Shown here piece after piece: positions 49,004-60,742 of a stretch of 64,000 nucleotides of DNA (its first letter is position 1; each line of letters opens with the position of its first letter). Source of the stretch: Daucus carota subsp. sativus (taxonomy: Eukaryota; Streptophyta; Magnoliopsida; Apiales; Apiaceae); the NCBI RefSeq assembly GCF_001625215.2, contig NC_030389.2:37809454-37873453 (forward strand). The letters run 5' to 3'. Below the pieces are notes generated by a model that worked only from the letters and a program-made list of their open reading frames with translations, was not told the DNA's origin and searched no databases. Both the position numbers and the translations under genes were made by a program.

Positions 49004-50522
49004 TCTCTCTCGCCATCTCTCTCCAGAAATATTAGTTCATATATAATTAGGGCCTGCGGCTAATTGAATAATTTGTAGATGTGTGTGCTAAATATGTTTG
49101 CATATTCATTTCTAATTTTAGTGAAAAGGTGTGTTTTGTTGCAAGTGGAAACTCGAAAACTCGAAAGCCCTATCATTTTGTTGGAATCTAATTCGGTTAG
49201 AAAATTGTAATTGGATATGTTTTTACAGGTGCTGTCAGTTGACATTTGTGATTGAGGCTGTAATTTATTTTAATTTTGTGTGGTAATTTTTTTTACTTAA
49301 TTAATTGGTTTTCGATGCTCAGAATGCTTGTTTTTGGTTTGCGAGGTAATTGTAGCAGTTTGTTGTTCAATGGTTGTTCGTATATCTTATATTTATTTGC
49401 CAAGTGCATTTCTGTTATTTTCCGCTGTTTTTGATTTAGAGTAGTTTAAGTCACAAATGTATGATTATTTATTTTTGGTCCGACTTGAAGTAGTTTATGC
49501 ATTGTTGTTAGAGAAATTCTGATTTCTTTTTTCTCATGTTTGTTTGTTTTATGTTTTGATTTTTGGGCGTAATTATGCTTCTTTCATCTGAAAATTGTCC
49601 CATTTGTTGATTCGCCCATGTTTAATTATAATACCTGATTGTCTTAATTTGCTACTAACTGGTTTGTTGCCATTTGTGATTTTCCATAGATTAACAATTA
49701 AATAAGAATCCTTTATATATTTACATAAATTTGCATAAACATATATAACAAAATTTGCAAATTAAAAGTACCAGTAGCATATTTCCATAAATTTGCTGCC
49801 ATTTGTTGAATATTATAGTGATAGGATCCTTTATATATTTACACTTTCTGCAATGATAAGAATTTTTTATTTGAGTGTTATATAAGAATATAATTTAATT
49901 ACAATATAATGCTATGCACATTTCAGTCTAAAATAACAAAATATGCTTCTGTCCCCTGCTTTGTCTGCATAATATCAATATGCATATAGAAGAATCCTAA
50001 ACAGACATATAACACGTCTAAATATTACTTACCGACAAAAGAGAATTTTCAAGTGATGATAAAAAAAGAAAGGTGCCCAAAATGTTTGCAATGGCTTCTT
50101 AAAACACACACACACACACACACAAATATAAATATATACAAACTTTGAAGTAGGGAAAATGGGTAAATTATAATTGATGTCCAACAATCAAAGTCTTTAA
50201 CACCTTATCAGAAAGCCAATCTGGCGCATGTTGCACCACCAACTGCTCATGGGTAGTGATATTTTGTTGCGAATATGGAGTCTCTTTTTTCTGCTACATG
50301 TTACACCTGTTCTTAAATCTAGTTTTCAATATAGAGTGTTTGTAATGTTCCAACATAGACGGAGTTTTCCTTTATGAGGTTCTGCTACCCTAATTTTTCT
50401 ACCTTCTGGTGGCAGCTTGACCATATCCAAAAATCTGAATTTGGAAGGTGTAGATATCATTCATATGGGAAGATATTAGACATATATCTCTTGAATGGTC
50501 GCAGCCTATAATACTACGTTTC

Positions 50523-53500
50523 ATGGCTCGGAAGGGAAATCAGCAGAAGAATGGTTTAGACAAAAACTTGTCAAAGCAAAAGAAGGGAGTGTCTGATTCT
50601 CTGTCTTCGTTGCCAAATGCAAAGCAGAAGGGAAAGGTAAGTGACACCAAGGTTGATAGCGGGGAAGAACTTTGTAATGGTACACTGTCGAATACTGAAC
50701 ATTTGAGAGAGCACTCAAGTAGAACTGATAAAGGAGGAGATGAGAAGAAAAGCAAGCAAAAATTTGAGAAACATATGAAAAGTAAAAAACAAGGGTTAAG
50801 TGAAGGACAAGGTCTGGATCACCCAGTGATCTCTGGACGAATGTCACAAGATACCCTTACAAGTATGTCTACAGCCAAAGCTTCTGTGTCGAGAGAAGAA
50901 ATTGGATCATCGCCTATCAGCAATCTTGGTTCTCATCTACAAAGTAGTTTAGGCGGCTCGCTTAGTGGATTGCGTATGGAAGATACAGTAGAAAGTGTAG
51001 AGGTTCTTTATAGACGCCTAAAGACTTTGGGTTTGTCAACACTAAAAGCATCCAAGGAATGGTTAGAGAAGAAAAAACCATTGTTTTCAATAGTAGCAAC
51101 TAATGCATTACATGCTCGTGATTTTGTCAGAATGAAGTTTGAGCATGCATATCCAATTGTCTTGCGATGGACTATGCATTTTGTGAACATAATGCTTCTA
51201 CTTGCAATGATATGGCTGGACTGCTGTCTTAGAGGCATTGATTCCATTCTACGTATGGGGACAACATCATTTTTGGCAGTCATATGGTTCAGCATCCTCT
51301 CTCTTGTCTCCATGGTTGGTGTGACCAAATTTCTTGTTATTTTGGTAAGTTTATAGTAATTGTAACAATTTTTATCACCCTTTTAAACAACTCTTCTCTT
51401 TTTCTGTGCATCTGTTCTGCTTAGTTTTGATGTAAATATTATTTTTATCTGCTCAAGTGTACAATTAAATACTTGTCAGTAATTGTGTATATTTCATCTT
51501 CAATCAAAATAATTTTAATATCAGTATCATATCCAAGCTGATTGTTTTAGATCATTTTGACTGTTCAGAAATGCAATAAATACAAATATGACTGAATATG
51601 CTTGAGGCTATCTTTTTAATTTACGGGATTAAGCTTAGCTGACTATTTCTTCCAAAGTGATGGTACATTGAGTTATTTGATCCCATTTTCAGTCCTTTGA
51701 CAAATTTTATGGACTGTATATATCAACACTTTTTTAGCTCATTTGGCGTTTGGTTGGGGGGTAATTATTTCCTAATTTGCAGGGATATTAATCCCCAGTA
51801 AAGTAAATAAGAAATTTGTAACATTCAGACTGTGGGACAACTTTAAAGGATTAAAACAATGGGAATTCCATTCCATCTTGGGCATTGTTTTGCAACCATA
51901 AATAGCCATAGGCTTCAGCATCTTTGATCATCTATGTTATTTTTTTTCTCAAGTCTCTGGCTTGTATCATTTTATTCTTAATAATTTTGTTGTGTATGTA
52001 TATACATGCAATCTAATTTTAATATTTTCCAGGCTTTAAGTGCTTTCACGGGAATTGTGGCTGGTTTCACCATAGCTGTTATTTTGATTGCATTGTCTGG
52101 AACTGTTTTATTGTGGATGTATGGAAGCTTTTGGACAACATCTATAATCGCTTTGTGTGGAGGTAACTCTTTGATCATACTGCAGCTGTGGTTAGTGTAC
52201 TGTATTTCATTTTGATTCTCTAAGTTTGGTGATGATTTTGATGCAGGAATGGCATTCACATTTAGCCATGAACGAATTGCACTGTTGATTGCCACCTTGT
52301 ATTCAGTATATTGCGCATGGTCCTATGTTGGATGGCTTGGTTTGCTCTTTGGTTTGAATATTTCCTTCATTTCCAGTGATGCTCTTATATTTTTCCTGAG
52401 GAATAATATAAATGAGCGTAGAAGTCCCGACACCCCCTTTGAATCAGCTGGACCAGGAAACTTTAGTGAGCAGAGGAATGCTTCGTCCTCGGAATCTGGT
52501 TTTGTTCCTACAGCTGACCGTAGCTCTGGAGTACCTTCAACAAGTGGATCTGATTCTGATTTAACACCTGAAGAAGAAGTTGTTAGGTTGCTAAATTGCA
52601 CAGATCACTATTCAGCATTGGGATTCTCTAAATTTGGAAACATAGATGTTTCTATACTAAAGAGGGAGTATAGAAAAAAGGTTTGTGTCTTGTTACTACA
52701 AATTGCTTAGTTAATTGTTAATTATCATATATTTACCTGAGACTGTATCTAACAAGATAAACTGGTGGAGAGTAGAATCCCTTTTAAATTTGTGATGATG
52801 ATTGCAATTCACATTCAGAGATTGTAATGGAGTTTTTTCTGTTTTTTGTTTTTAGGCAATGATGGTCCACCCAGATAAGAATATGGGTAATGAAAAAGCT
52901 GCAGAAGCTTTTAAGAAACTTCAAAATGCATATGAGGTTGTTTACCTTCCCCAGTTGCCAATTTCTTTTGCTATTCAACATCTTATCTTTCGTGTCTGAT
53001 TTTATTGTATTAATGGTATGCAGGTTTTGCTTGATTCAATGAAGCGAAAATCATATGATGATGAACTGAAGAGAGAAGAGCTGCTGAATTATTTTCGGAG
53101 GTTTCAGAATGCACCTCAACAGGTTTATATTCTTTATCGACTTACTTCAGCTTTACTTGAAGATTATCAGTTATCAGAATTTTTGGTCATGAACTTTTTT
53201 TATTAGATAGAGCAGCTCTCTAGTTCCTCAATATGTCTTGCACTTTGATCGAACAAGTGGGGAATCACCATATTTTTTAGTATCTATCCGAAAAGTGGAT
53301 TTATTTTTGCATCTGTATCCAAGGAAATACCTCACTTTCAGAAATGGCAAACATCCCCCCTTCATTTTAGATCTTGCTTCTACGGTGAAATCTCCTCCAA
53401 CAAAGGTGCATTTATAGTCTATGCACTAAGATTTGAAAAGCTAAAGCTCTACATTTGTTTTCTATATATTTTCATTTATGAGGAAGGCATCTCTGCACCA

Positions 53501-54810
53501 TTTTCTGCCCTTGACAAGAATATGGTCATTCTTTGCTTCAGAAGTCGACTTGAATTTTTCTAATATATGCTTGTGATATATTTGATATTCAAATACAAAA
53601 CATTAGTACTTGACATTCCCCAGCAAATCTTGCATGAGTAGTTGTGAAAAGTCAAATCAGGGTATGCCAATGAATCAGTTGGATAATTTAGATCCTAATT
53701 CTTTGTATGAAATGCAATCGAATTCTTTTAGCAGGGAATATCTGAGAGCAACCTAGCTATCTGGATGTGCAGATTTTCTCTTATATCTCATCATCTGCTA
53801 ATGGGTTTAGAAACAAATGTTGCAGGATACAGGGTATAGTTTCTTTGGCTCTAGATTTGCTCGTACGGACCCTGATGGTGAGGAATTTTCTGGGGACTCT
53901 AGGCGTATAATCTGCAGGAAGTGCAGTAATTTTCATGTCTGGTACCATACCAAGAAATTGAAGTCTAAAGCAAGATGGTGCCAGGTTTTTCTCTCCCAGG
54001 ATATTTCATATTGTTAAAATTTCATGTAGTGAAACTTTGCATACTGGTTTTCACTTGCTGCTTTTAAAAAAAATAGATCTAATAGGAGTCTTAAGGTTTT
54101 TTCTTAAAAACTCTTTTGAAGGATTGCAATGAATTTCACCAAGCTAAAGATGGAGATGGGTGGGTTGAACAATTTTCACAACCCTTCTTGTTTGGATTGA
54201 TGCAAAAGGTGCGTATGCCTGGATGCGTCTTAAAGATATTTATACAGATAATGTTTTTTACCCATCCTTATTGATGATCATGTACACATTCTTGTTCACA
54301 TGTGTTGAATTTACAGGTAGATGCTCCTTCTGCCTATATTTGTGCTGATAGCAAAATTTACAATGCTACCGAATGGTATATCTGTCAGGTAACATTATTT
54401 TCTTAAACTGTAATGCAAGTCTTTCTGTGTGTAGAAATTAGTTTTATTCTTATTTTCTAGTGCTAGCTTAGGGAAGTAGTGTGAAGGAGCAGGACTCGCA
54501 TGGTTCTCTGCAAAGAATTTTTTTGCTTCCTTATTAATTCTTACTGTATCTGACAGATTCAGAACTCTTGAGTGTACATTTAAAATTGAATCACACTCAC
54601 AATTCACCAGTAAAAATTGCTTGTATGACTGAATACCGATGTACTTCAGATGATGTGATTAAAATTCTTGACGTAAGTATGAAAAAGCATTTAAAACAAC
54701 TTTGAATTGAAACTTTGTGCAACAATAAAGAAGCATCTTGAAACACTTTTCTTTATTCTTTGACGGAAAAGCATGTTGGATAGTTAGACTTAGAGTTATC
54801 ATAATGTGTC

Positions 54811-54861
<51 letters not shown>

Positions 54862-55247
54862 GGACACACATATATTTATATATCCATTCCCTTTATGCTG
54901 GATCGTCCTTGCAGGGTATGAGGTGTCCAGCCAACACTCACAAACCAAGCTTCCATGTGAATACAAGTGTGACATCAAAGCATACTGGTGGGAAAGGAAT
55001 GAATAATGGACCAAGGGGAGGTGGTATACCACCATCTAACATGGAGTCCATGACAGAAGAAGAATTTGTTGAGTGGTTGCAGAATGCAGTGCAAGCTGGC
55101 ATGTTTGACAATTTTGCTGATGGTAATTCGGATAGTCCTAATGCACGTGCTGGAAGCAGCTCCAAAGGCAGTGCAAGCAATCCTGGAGGTGGGGGTGCTA
55201 GTAGTACTGGTGGCAAGAGAAAGAAAAAGGGAAAGAAACAATGGTGA
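50523..55247 (+). CDS. Membrane J-domain co-chaperone, DNAJC14-like with Jiv90 domain
   Basis: Nine coding exons: 50523-51344, 52033-52162, 52247-52680, 52856-52936, 53024-53122, 53826-53984, 54122-54208, 54317-54388 and 54915-55247. They total 738 residues, all with GT-AG introns and consistent phase. The N-terminus (1-190) is Lys/Ser-rich. Residues about 205-370 hold four or five hydrophobic helices, suggesting an ER membrane protein. The J domain spans about 437-502, with the HPD motif at 467-469 that stimulates Hsp70 ATPase. The Jiv90 domain follows (about 548-645) with CRKC, WCQDC and FHQAKDGDGWVE; its paired cysteines suggest a zinc site. The tail is Gly/Ser-rich and ends KRKKKGKKQW. 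Plant members of this family exist in Arabidopsis, but their client is not well defined. Exon 6 could start 15 bp earlier (53811) in frame. Confidence 0.93.
54809..54862 (+). repeat. Compound (CT)n(CA)n microsatellite in DnaJ intron 8
   Basis: A run of CTCTCT is followed directly by CACACA, about 50 bp upstream of the exon 9 acceptor at 54914. It is pyrimidine-rich, so length changes could affect splicing of the last exon, but this is inference. Confidence 0.85.
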
Positions 55248-55868
55248 GCGTTAAGGCAACTTTAGCACACTTCTTGGGGAAGGGAGGCCAACCATTTTGA
55301 GTCACGACAAAATTGGGCATAAAGATGACCTTGATTTGTGTTTTAGAATACGCAAGTCTGAAAAAATTGATTCATCTAATTGTATGCTTGTGTAGACTGA
55401 AACTCTCCAGCATTATAAAGACTTTAAAAGTCTGTATAGCATTTGCACCCCATTTGTTGGGCAACATATTCAAATATATAAGACTATTCCAATGAATTGC
55501 CAACAAGTGTTTGTTCTTATAGTTCTGCTGCTTCCTTCAGTTTTCATCTTACAAATCGCCAAAAAGTATGTTCTCTTGTAATCTGCTGCTTTCCTCATTT
55601 CTTCATTTTACAAATATCCTTATGAGACAAATGCTAATATTATTGGCAAAGGCTTATGAATTTTCTTCTCAAAAAGTTATGATGTTGCTGAAAAGAAATC
55701 AATATTCATCCAGATTAGTATCTCATAACTCTAAATGGCCATTGCTGAATAGGTAAAAAAAATTAAGCTCTTTATCCCTTTATCAAGTTAATTTTCCAAT
55801 ATAGTATCAAAACACTCTATTGCTCCTACATACCCTACCCTGCTAAATAAGCTCCTTATGAGAGGGCT

Positions 55869-57770
55869 TCATAGAGCAATATTAGGAGAGATTCCTTCAT
55901 CTATCATCCTGTGAAGATAAAAAAAGGCTGCTTCTAAATCTTTACACTCACAAATTCCTTTTATAAGACTATTGTATCCAACAGCATCAGTGGAAAAGCC
56001 TAATGAAGTTGCAGAATTCAGAAGTTTAATTGCGAACTCGACTTTTCCTGATTTACAGTAGGCGTCGAGTAATATATTGAGTGTGAAAGTATCAGGTTTC
56101 ATTCCTCTGACCACCATTTGCCCAAGAACCTTCACAGCTTCGTCAATCATATCAGCACAAGAATACCCATAGATCATAATGTTGTATGTCACTGAGTTCA
56201 GCTCCATCCCACTCTTCTTCATATTTGCAACAAGCTCAAATGCAGCTGCAAAGTTGTTTGCTTTAAAGAGACCGTCTAACAGTTCATTGTAGGTAGTGAT
56301 GTTAGGTGCACACCCATAACTCTCCATTTGACCAAACAATTTCACTGCCCAGTCAGTTCTTCCTCCTGAACACAGACCTTTAATAAGCGTATTAAATGTG
56401 ACTGTATTTGGCGAACATTTCTCCATCACCATATCTTCAAGAAGGCTATGGGCCTGATCAAACATGAAATTCTTACAAAGAACATCGAACATGGCTGTGT
56501 ATGTCACAACATTGGGACGACAGCCTTGCGTTATCATCTTGTTCCATGTCTCAGTAGCTCGGGTCAGGTCTCCAGATCTTGCACACCAGCCAATGAGGGT
56601 GGTATATGTTACTACATTTGGAGGGCAGTCATTTATATTCATCTGCTTTAAAAGATAAAAAGCTTGGTTCATATTTCCAAGAGAGGATAGACCACTTATA
56701 ACTATATTGTAAGTGACAATGTTGGGTAAAATTCCATCTCTGATCATTTTATCCCAAATATTAAGAGCTTCATGCAATCTTCCTTCGGCCAAGAACCCTT
56801 TAATTAAAGACGAATAAGATTGAATATTCGGACTGCATCCTCTTACAAACATTTTAGCAAGAAAGGCAAGAGAAAGCTCAACATTACCAGAATCAGCCAA
56901 CCCATTGATAATTGTCGAGTAGGTGATAACATTCGGCCTAATTCCCTTGTTTACCATATCGCCCAACAACTGAACAGCCTCTCCAACACTACAGTCCTTA
57001 CACAGGCCATTAATCAAAGCATTATAAACAGGAAGTAAAGGAGTAAACTTCATGGCAAGCTCCTTCGCTTCTTTCACCTTCCCAAGCTTACACAACGACG
57101 ACACAAGCGTCGTATAGCTAACCGCATCAGGACTGCATCCCTTGTTAGACATTTCAACAAGCAGCTTTTGAGCACCATCAACCCTATCATTCTTACACAA
57201 AGCCTTCAAGAGAATATTATAAGTATACACATTCGGCTCTACCCCAACTTTCTTCATACTACTATATAAAGGATTAATCATCGTAAACCTATTTTCACTA
57301 AGCAAAGCATCTAACAAAATGTTATAAATCCTAACTGTCGGTCGACACCCAAAATCTTGCATCCTATAAAACGTTTTCAACGCTTGCTCAGAAGCCTCAA
57401 CTCTCCGATAAGAATTAATCACACTAACAAACAAATCTTCGGAACAACTCACACCCTCTAATTTCATCTGCTGTAAGAGGTACTGAACAGCATCCATCTC
57501 GCCTTCACGCCCTAACCTCTCTATCATCATTTGATAAGTATAAATAGTGTGCTTAAACGAGCTCGAATTAGCTACATACTTAAAGTACTCAAGTGCCAAG
57601 CTAATGTCTTTTTCGTATTTCAATTTCCTCAAAACATCAATTTCCCTCAGAACTCTCTCTGATTTCACATTTTGTAAACTATGATTAAGGCTTTGAGCTG
57701 TGTTGAGCACAAAAGGTACAGATGGTTTTCGAACTCTTAGCAGCAAAGAACACCCCTCTTTCAGATGCAT
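55869..57770 (-). CDS. P-class pentatricopeptide repeat (PPR) protein, At3g48810-like
   Basis: Single uninterrupted frame of 633 codons, as usual for PPR genes. After a leader rich in Arg, Leu and Ser without many acids (about 1-35), likely mitochondrial targeting, come about a dozen 35-residue repeats of the pattern VTYN.LI.GLC..G....A..L...M...G..PN. Motifs such as YLLQQMKLEGVSCSEDLFVS, NVYTYNILLKALCKN and KLLVEMSNKGCSPDAVSYTT closely follow Arabidopsis At3g48810 as I recall it. P-class PPR proteins bind organellar RNA and guide its processing, stability or translation. The protein stops at GISPNIAL, about 20 residues earlier than the Arabidopsis protein, probably a lineage-specific early stop after the last repeat. 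No RNA target can be predicted here. Confidence 0.95.
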   Translation of the reverse strand: MHLKEGCSLLLRVRKPSVPFVLNTAQSLNHSLQNVKSERVLREIDVLRKLKYEKDISLALEYFKYVANSSSFKHTIYTYQMMIERLGREGEMDAVQYLLQQMKLEGVSCSEDLFVSVINSYRRVEASEQALKTFYRMQDFGCRPTVRIYNILLDALLSENRFTMINPLYSSMKKVGVEPNVYTYNILLKALCKNDRVDGAQKLLVEMSNKGCSPDAVSYTTLVSSLCKLGKVKEAKELAMKFTPLLPVYNALINGLCKDCSVGEAVQLLGDMVNKGIRPNVITYSTIINGLADSGNVELSLAFLAKMFVRGCSPNIQSYSSLIKGFLAEGRLHEALNIWDKMIRDGILPNIVTYNIVISGLSSLGNMNQAFYLLKQMNINDCPPNVVTYTTLIGWCARSGDLTRATETWNKMITQGCRPNVVTYTAMFDVLCKNFMFDQAHSLLEDMVMEKCSPNTVTFNTLIKGLCSGGRTDWAVKLFGQMESYGCAPNITTYNELLDGLFKANNFAAAFELVANMKKSGMELNSVTYNIMIYGYSCADMIDEAVKVLGQMVVRGMKPDTFTLNILLDAYCKSGKVEFAIKLLNSATSLGFSTDAVGYNSLIKGICECKDLEAAFFYLHRMIDEGISPNIAL

Positions 57771-57779
57771 ATTCTTGAA

Positions 57780-59300
57780 AATTACAACTCAGATTAAAAT
57801 CAGCACTTGATAATGAACAATTAAAAAACAAACCCATGTGAATATACAAGATTTCTGAAGCACCCAAGCAGAGAAACAAGCAGAATCAACATATATATTG
57901 ACTGAAAAGCTGAAATTTCATAATGGGCTATTTCAAGATTGTAGCTTTTTGCAATCAAACTTCTCGGAAGATTATATAATGATTCAAATATAAAATCAGA
58001 TGCTGCTTCATACAGATGAAATTATACCTCCTAAAAGACCTTGCAGCGTGAGTGCACATTTTGAACGCACAGAAGAAATGATAGTAGACGGCCCAATACA
58101 ACCTATGAAATAATGTATGAATGAAGCCCAATAAATACAGGGATACAGTAAGAAAAGGCCCAAAGTCCTGAAATTCTTTCAAACCAAAAAATTCTGTGCC
58201 AACTAAATAGCTATAAATTTTTTTAACTAAATAGCTCTGATGTTTTATAAATTCCCAAGTTATTTTGATAAATACTAGAGATAATTATGGAAGTATTCGA
58301 ACTGGTTTTGTATTAAAAAGTGAAACAATTGATTTTTTATAAATAATCGAGTAAAGTAAATAAGTATAAATAGTGATGGGAGCAAAATGATATACTTGGT
58401 GTATAGTGGCTTAAATGAGTTTTCAAAGAGATGGGTGGGTTTATGATTTTCATTTTTTATGAGTTACAGTATCAACTATTCTTTTATTTTCTTTAAACAG
58501 CTTGATTTTTTAATACACACTTTTAATTTTTTTGACTATGTATATATCTATTAGTTTTCAAAATTTATGTTACAAATAAAAGTATATAATAATTATTATA
58601 ATTTAAAAAAATTAAAAATAATAATTTTTTTGTTATAGAGCCACCAAATTATTAAAAGACCTATAAAAGAATAATTATAAAAGAATGGGGTATTTTTATG
58701 CAAACATGTTTGTTTGTTGTTGGATTTGTTAGTATGTGTAACTTGTTTATAAATAGGTTTGATTTTGAAAATGTAAGTACAGTTACTTGATTATATATTT
58801 TTTAGTAATATGCTTGCGAAATTGGAAGATATTCTTATAAATTTTTTATAACTAAAAATACGAAGGATAGGTGTCGTCCAACTCCAAGCATAAAACTTAA
58901 GAATGGCCAGCCAGGAAAACGTCTTAGAGACACAACTCCGACCAATAATGAATTAATTGGCTCTTTGGTAGTGCATCGGGACGCCATTTAAACTTGGCTA
59001 TTCACTAATCATCGACACTTTCAACACTTTGAAAAAGCTTCAGCAATAGCTCGTCCATAATATATTTACCACCAATTTTTAAAATAGTAAATATTTTAAT
59101 TTTTACACACACAAGCCACTCTTCTTTTATCATCATCCTAGCAAAAAAGAACCATGTATCCGCCCCCTTATACTTGGTGCAATCAATTCTTTTTATAGTT
59201 TAGCATACCCTGGATTTTTCATCATGGGTCCGAATGGAAGCATCAACTATACAACTTTAAAATTCTGAATACACATTCACACGTGTCTACAGAAACTGCA
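57780..59300. other. PPR promoter region and gene-free spacer
   Basis: Upstream region of the - strand PPR gene (to about 58200), then AT-rich sequence without a supported gene. Confidence 0.5.
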
Positions 59301-59301
59301 C

Positions 59302-59450
59302 GGGTTAATTATTTATTTGGTCACTGAAGTGGATTTTTCAAGATACCTGTTAGATATTTATGATGACTTTAGTGACCATCTATCGTTTTCAGTTCGGTGA
59401 CTAACCTGATACATTAAGTCCCTCCAGTGACTAACTAGATAATTAACCCC
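59302..59450. mobile_element. 149-bp MULE-type MITE
   Basis: Begins GGGTTAATTAT and ends ATAATTAACCCC, flanked by a perfect 9-bp duplication AAACTGCAC (59293-59301 and 59451-59459). The terminus is the same as that of the elements at 73 and 6153, and it has similar GTCACTGAAGTGGA-like text inside, so this is a miniature relative of that MULE family, sitting about 400 bp upstream of the WUN1-like gene. Confidence 0.88.
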
Positions 59451-59741
59451 AAACTGCACCTGTTGGCTCATCACCTCAGCTTCTGAAAAATCCTTTATCA
59501 AAGCTCATCTTCACATTGACATAATAATATGTTTATGCTCATGTCATATTTAACTGAAATAACGGAAATAAATGTTGATATACCCAATAAATTAGCAAGT
59601 GATTGTTGTTAAAATAATGGATTCGGTGTGCTAATTATTGAAGTTTTAAAACATTTGCCGGTTGCCACTTAAATTTCTGCAAATCTAGTCACCATGCATG
59701 CAGACATAGCTAGATTTCCACACAATTTTAAGCCTCCGTCA

Positions 59742-59749
59742 CTATATAA
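59742..59749 (+). promoter_or_regulatory. TATA box of the WUN1-like gene
   Basis: CACTATATAAACCC, about 90 bp before the start codon; a classic plant TATA context. Confidence 0.75.
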
Positions 59750-59833
59750 ACCCTCGTCATCCCATCTTCATATCAATGTTTCACTCCTATTGAAATTTGA
59801 ATCGAGAATATAGAACTAGCCAAGTTCATCAAG

Positions 59834-60283
59834 ATGGAGGGAATACTAAACCAGAGCGTGGTAGCCCTCTATGAGGCCTTAAGAACCCGAGACGCCACCA
59901 CCGTCCACAGCCTCCTGGCCTCGGACCTCGACTGGTGGTTCCACGGTCCACCCTCCCATCAATTTATGATGGGCCTACTCACCGGAACCACCTCACACAA
60001 CTCCTTCGAGTTCATTCCACAGTCTGTAGTTGTACTCGGCTCAACAGTACTCGTTGAGGGTTCAAATCAGGAGCTTTCAATCTTTTGGGTTCATGCCTGG
60101 ACATTTGATGCCACAGGCGTGATCACTCGTGTCAGGGAATATATCAATACTTCAGTCAGTGTAACACAACTCGGTGATGGCACTAGTAATTTGTCATCTG
60201 ACATTACTGCACTTAATTGCGCTTCGATTTGGAAGAGTAGTGTCCCTGAAAACACTGTGCCAGGCATTCTCCTTGTATTATAA
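59834..60283 (+). CDS. Wound-induced protein 1 / SAG20 (WI12)-like, NTF2-fold protein
   Basis: 149-residue single-exon frame. The sequence ALYEALRTRDATTVHSLLAS, DLDWWFHGPPSHQFMMGLL and WVHAWTFDATGVITRVREYI carries the hallmarks of plant wound-induced WUN1/WI12 and senescence-associated SAG20 proteins, which have a SnoaL/NTF2-like fold. The length is within the family's usual range. The biochemical function of the family is unknown; family members are induced by wounding, pathogens and senescence. The start codon follows a clear leader with a TATA box at 59742. The last 30 residues, after TVTQL-like sequence, are less conserved. A 149-bp MITE lies about 380 bp upstream, in possible promoter territory. 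Confidence 0.93.
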   Translation: MEGILNQSVVALYEALRTRDATTVHSLLASDLDWWFHGPPSHQFMMGLLTGTTSHNSFEFIPQSVVVLGSTVLVEGSNQELSIFWVHAWTFDATGVITRVREYINTSVSVTQLGDGTSNLSSDITALNCASIWKSSVPENTVPGILLVL

Positions 60284-60742
60284 CAGAGTTTATAACCTAT
60301 AATAAGTTGCCGCAGTCAGTGAGCATATTTCCATTTGTACTGATGAAGAATAATGCTCAATGCACAATTGCGCATGTATGCATATATATAGTGACACCTT
60401 GACGCACTATAGTTTGGGGATTCGGTTTACGTACGTAAGACTAGTACATGTGCATGCACAATTATAACGTATTTATACAAAACAAGATATTGAATGTAAT
60501 AAAACTTGTATCAGAACTATAATCCCATCTTTAAAAGATTAAGCTACTTGAGACTTTCATAAGTTGCATAAAACTGAACCTAGTTTCCACCTGTTCTGAG
60601 AAACCATTTTGACTACGCATTTCTAAAACTAAACTACCTTGAAACTACACTTGCCATAGAATTGTACTCGGTATGATACCGTTCTACAAAGGGGCTACAG
60701 AGGGGAGGGCGGGTGCGGGGAAATTGACCATAGACAAAAGCT

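Noticed and set aside
54806-55241. Several overlapping open frames on both strands across the last DnaJ exon
   Set aside because: They are shadows of exon 9 and of the adjacent microsatellite.
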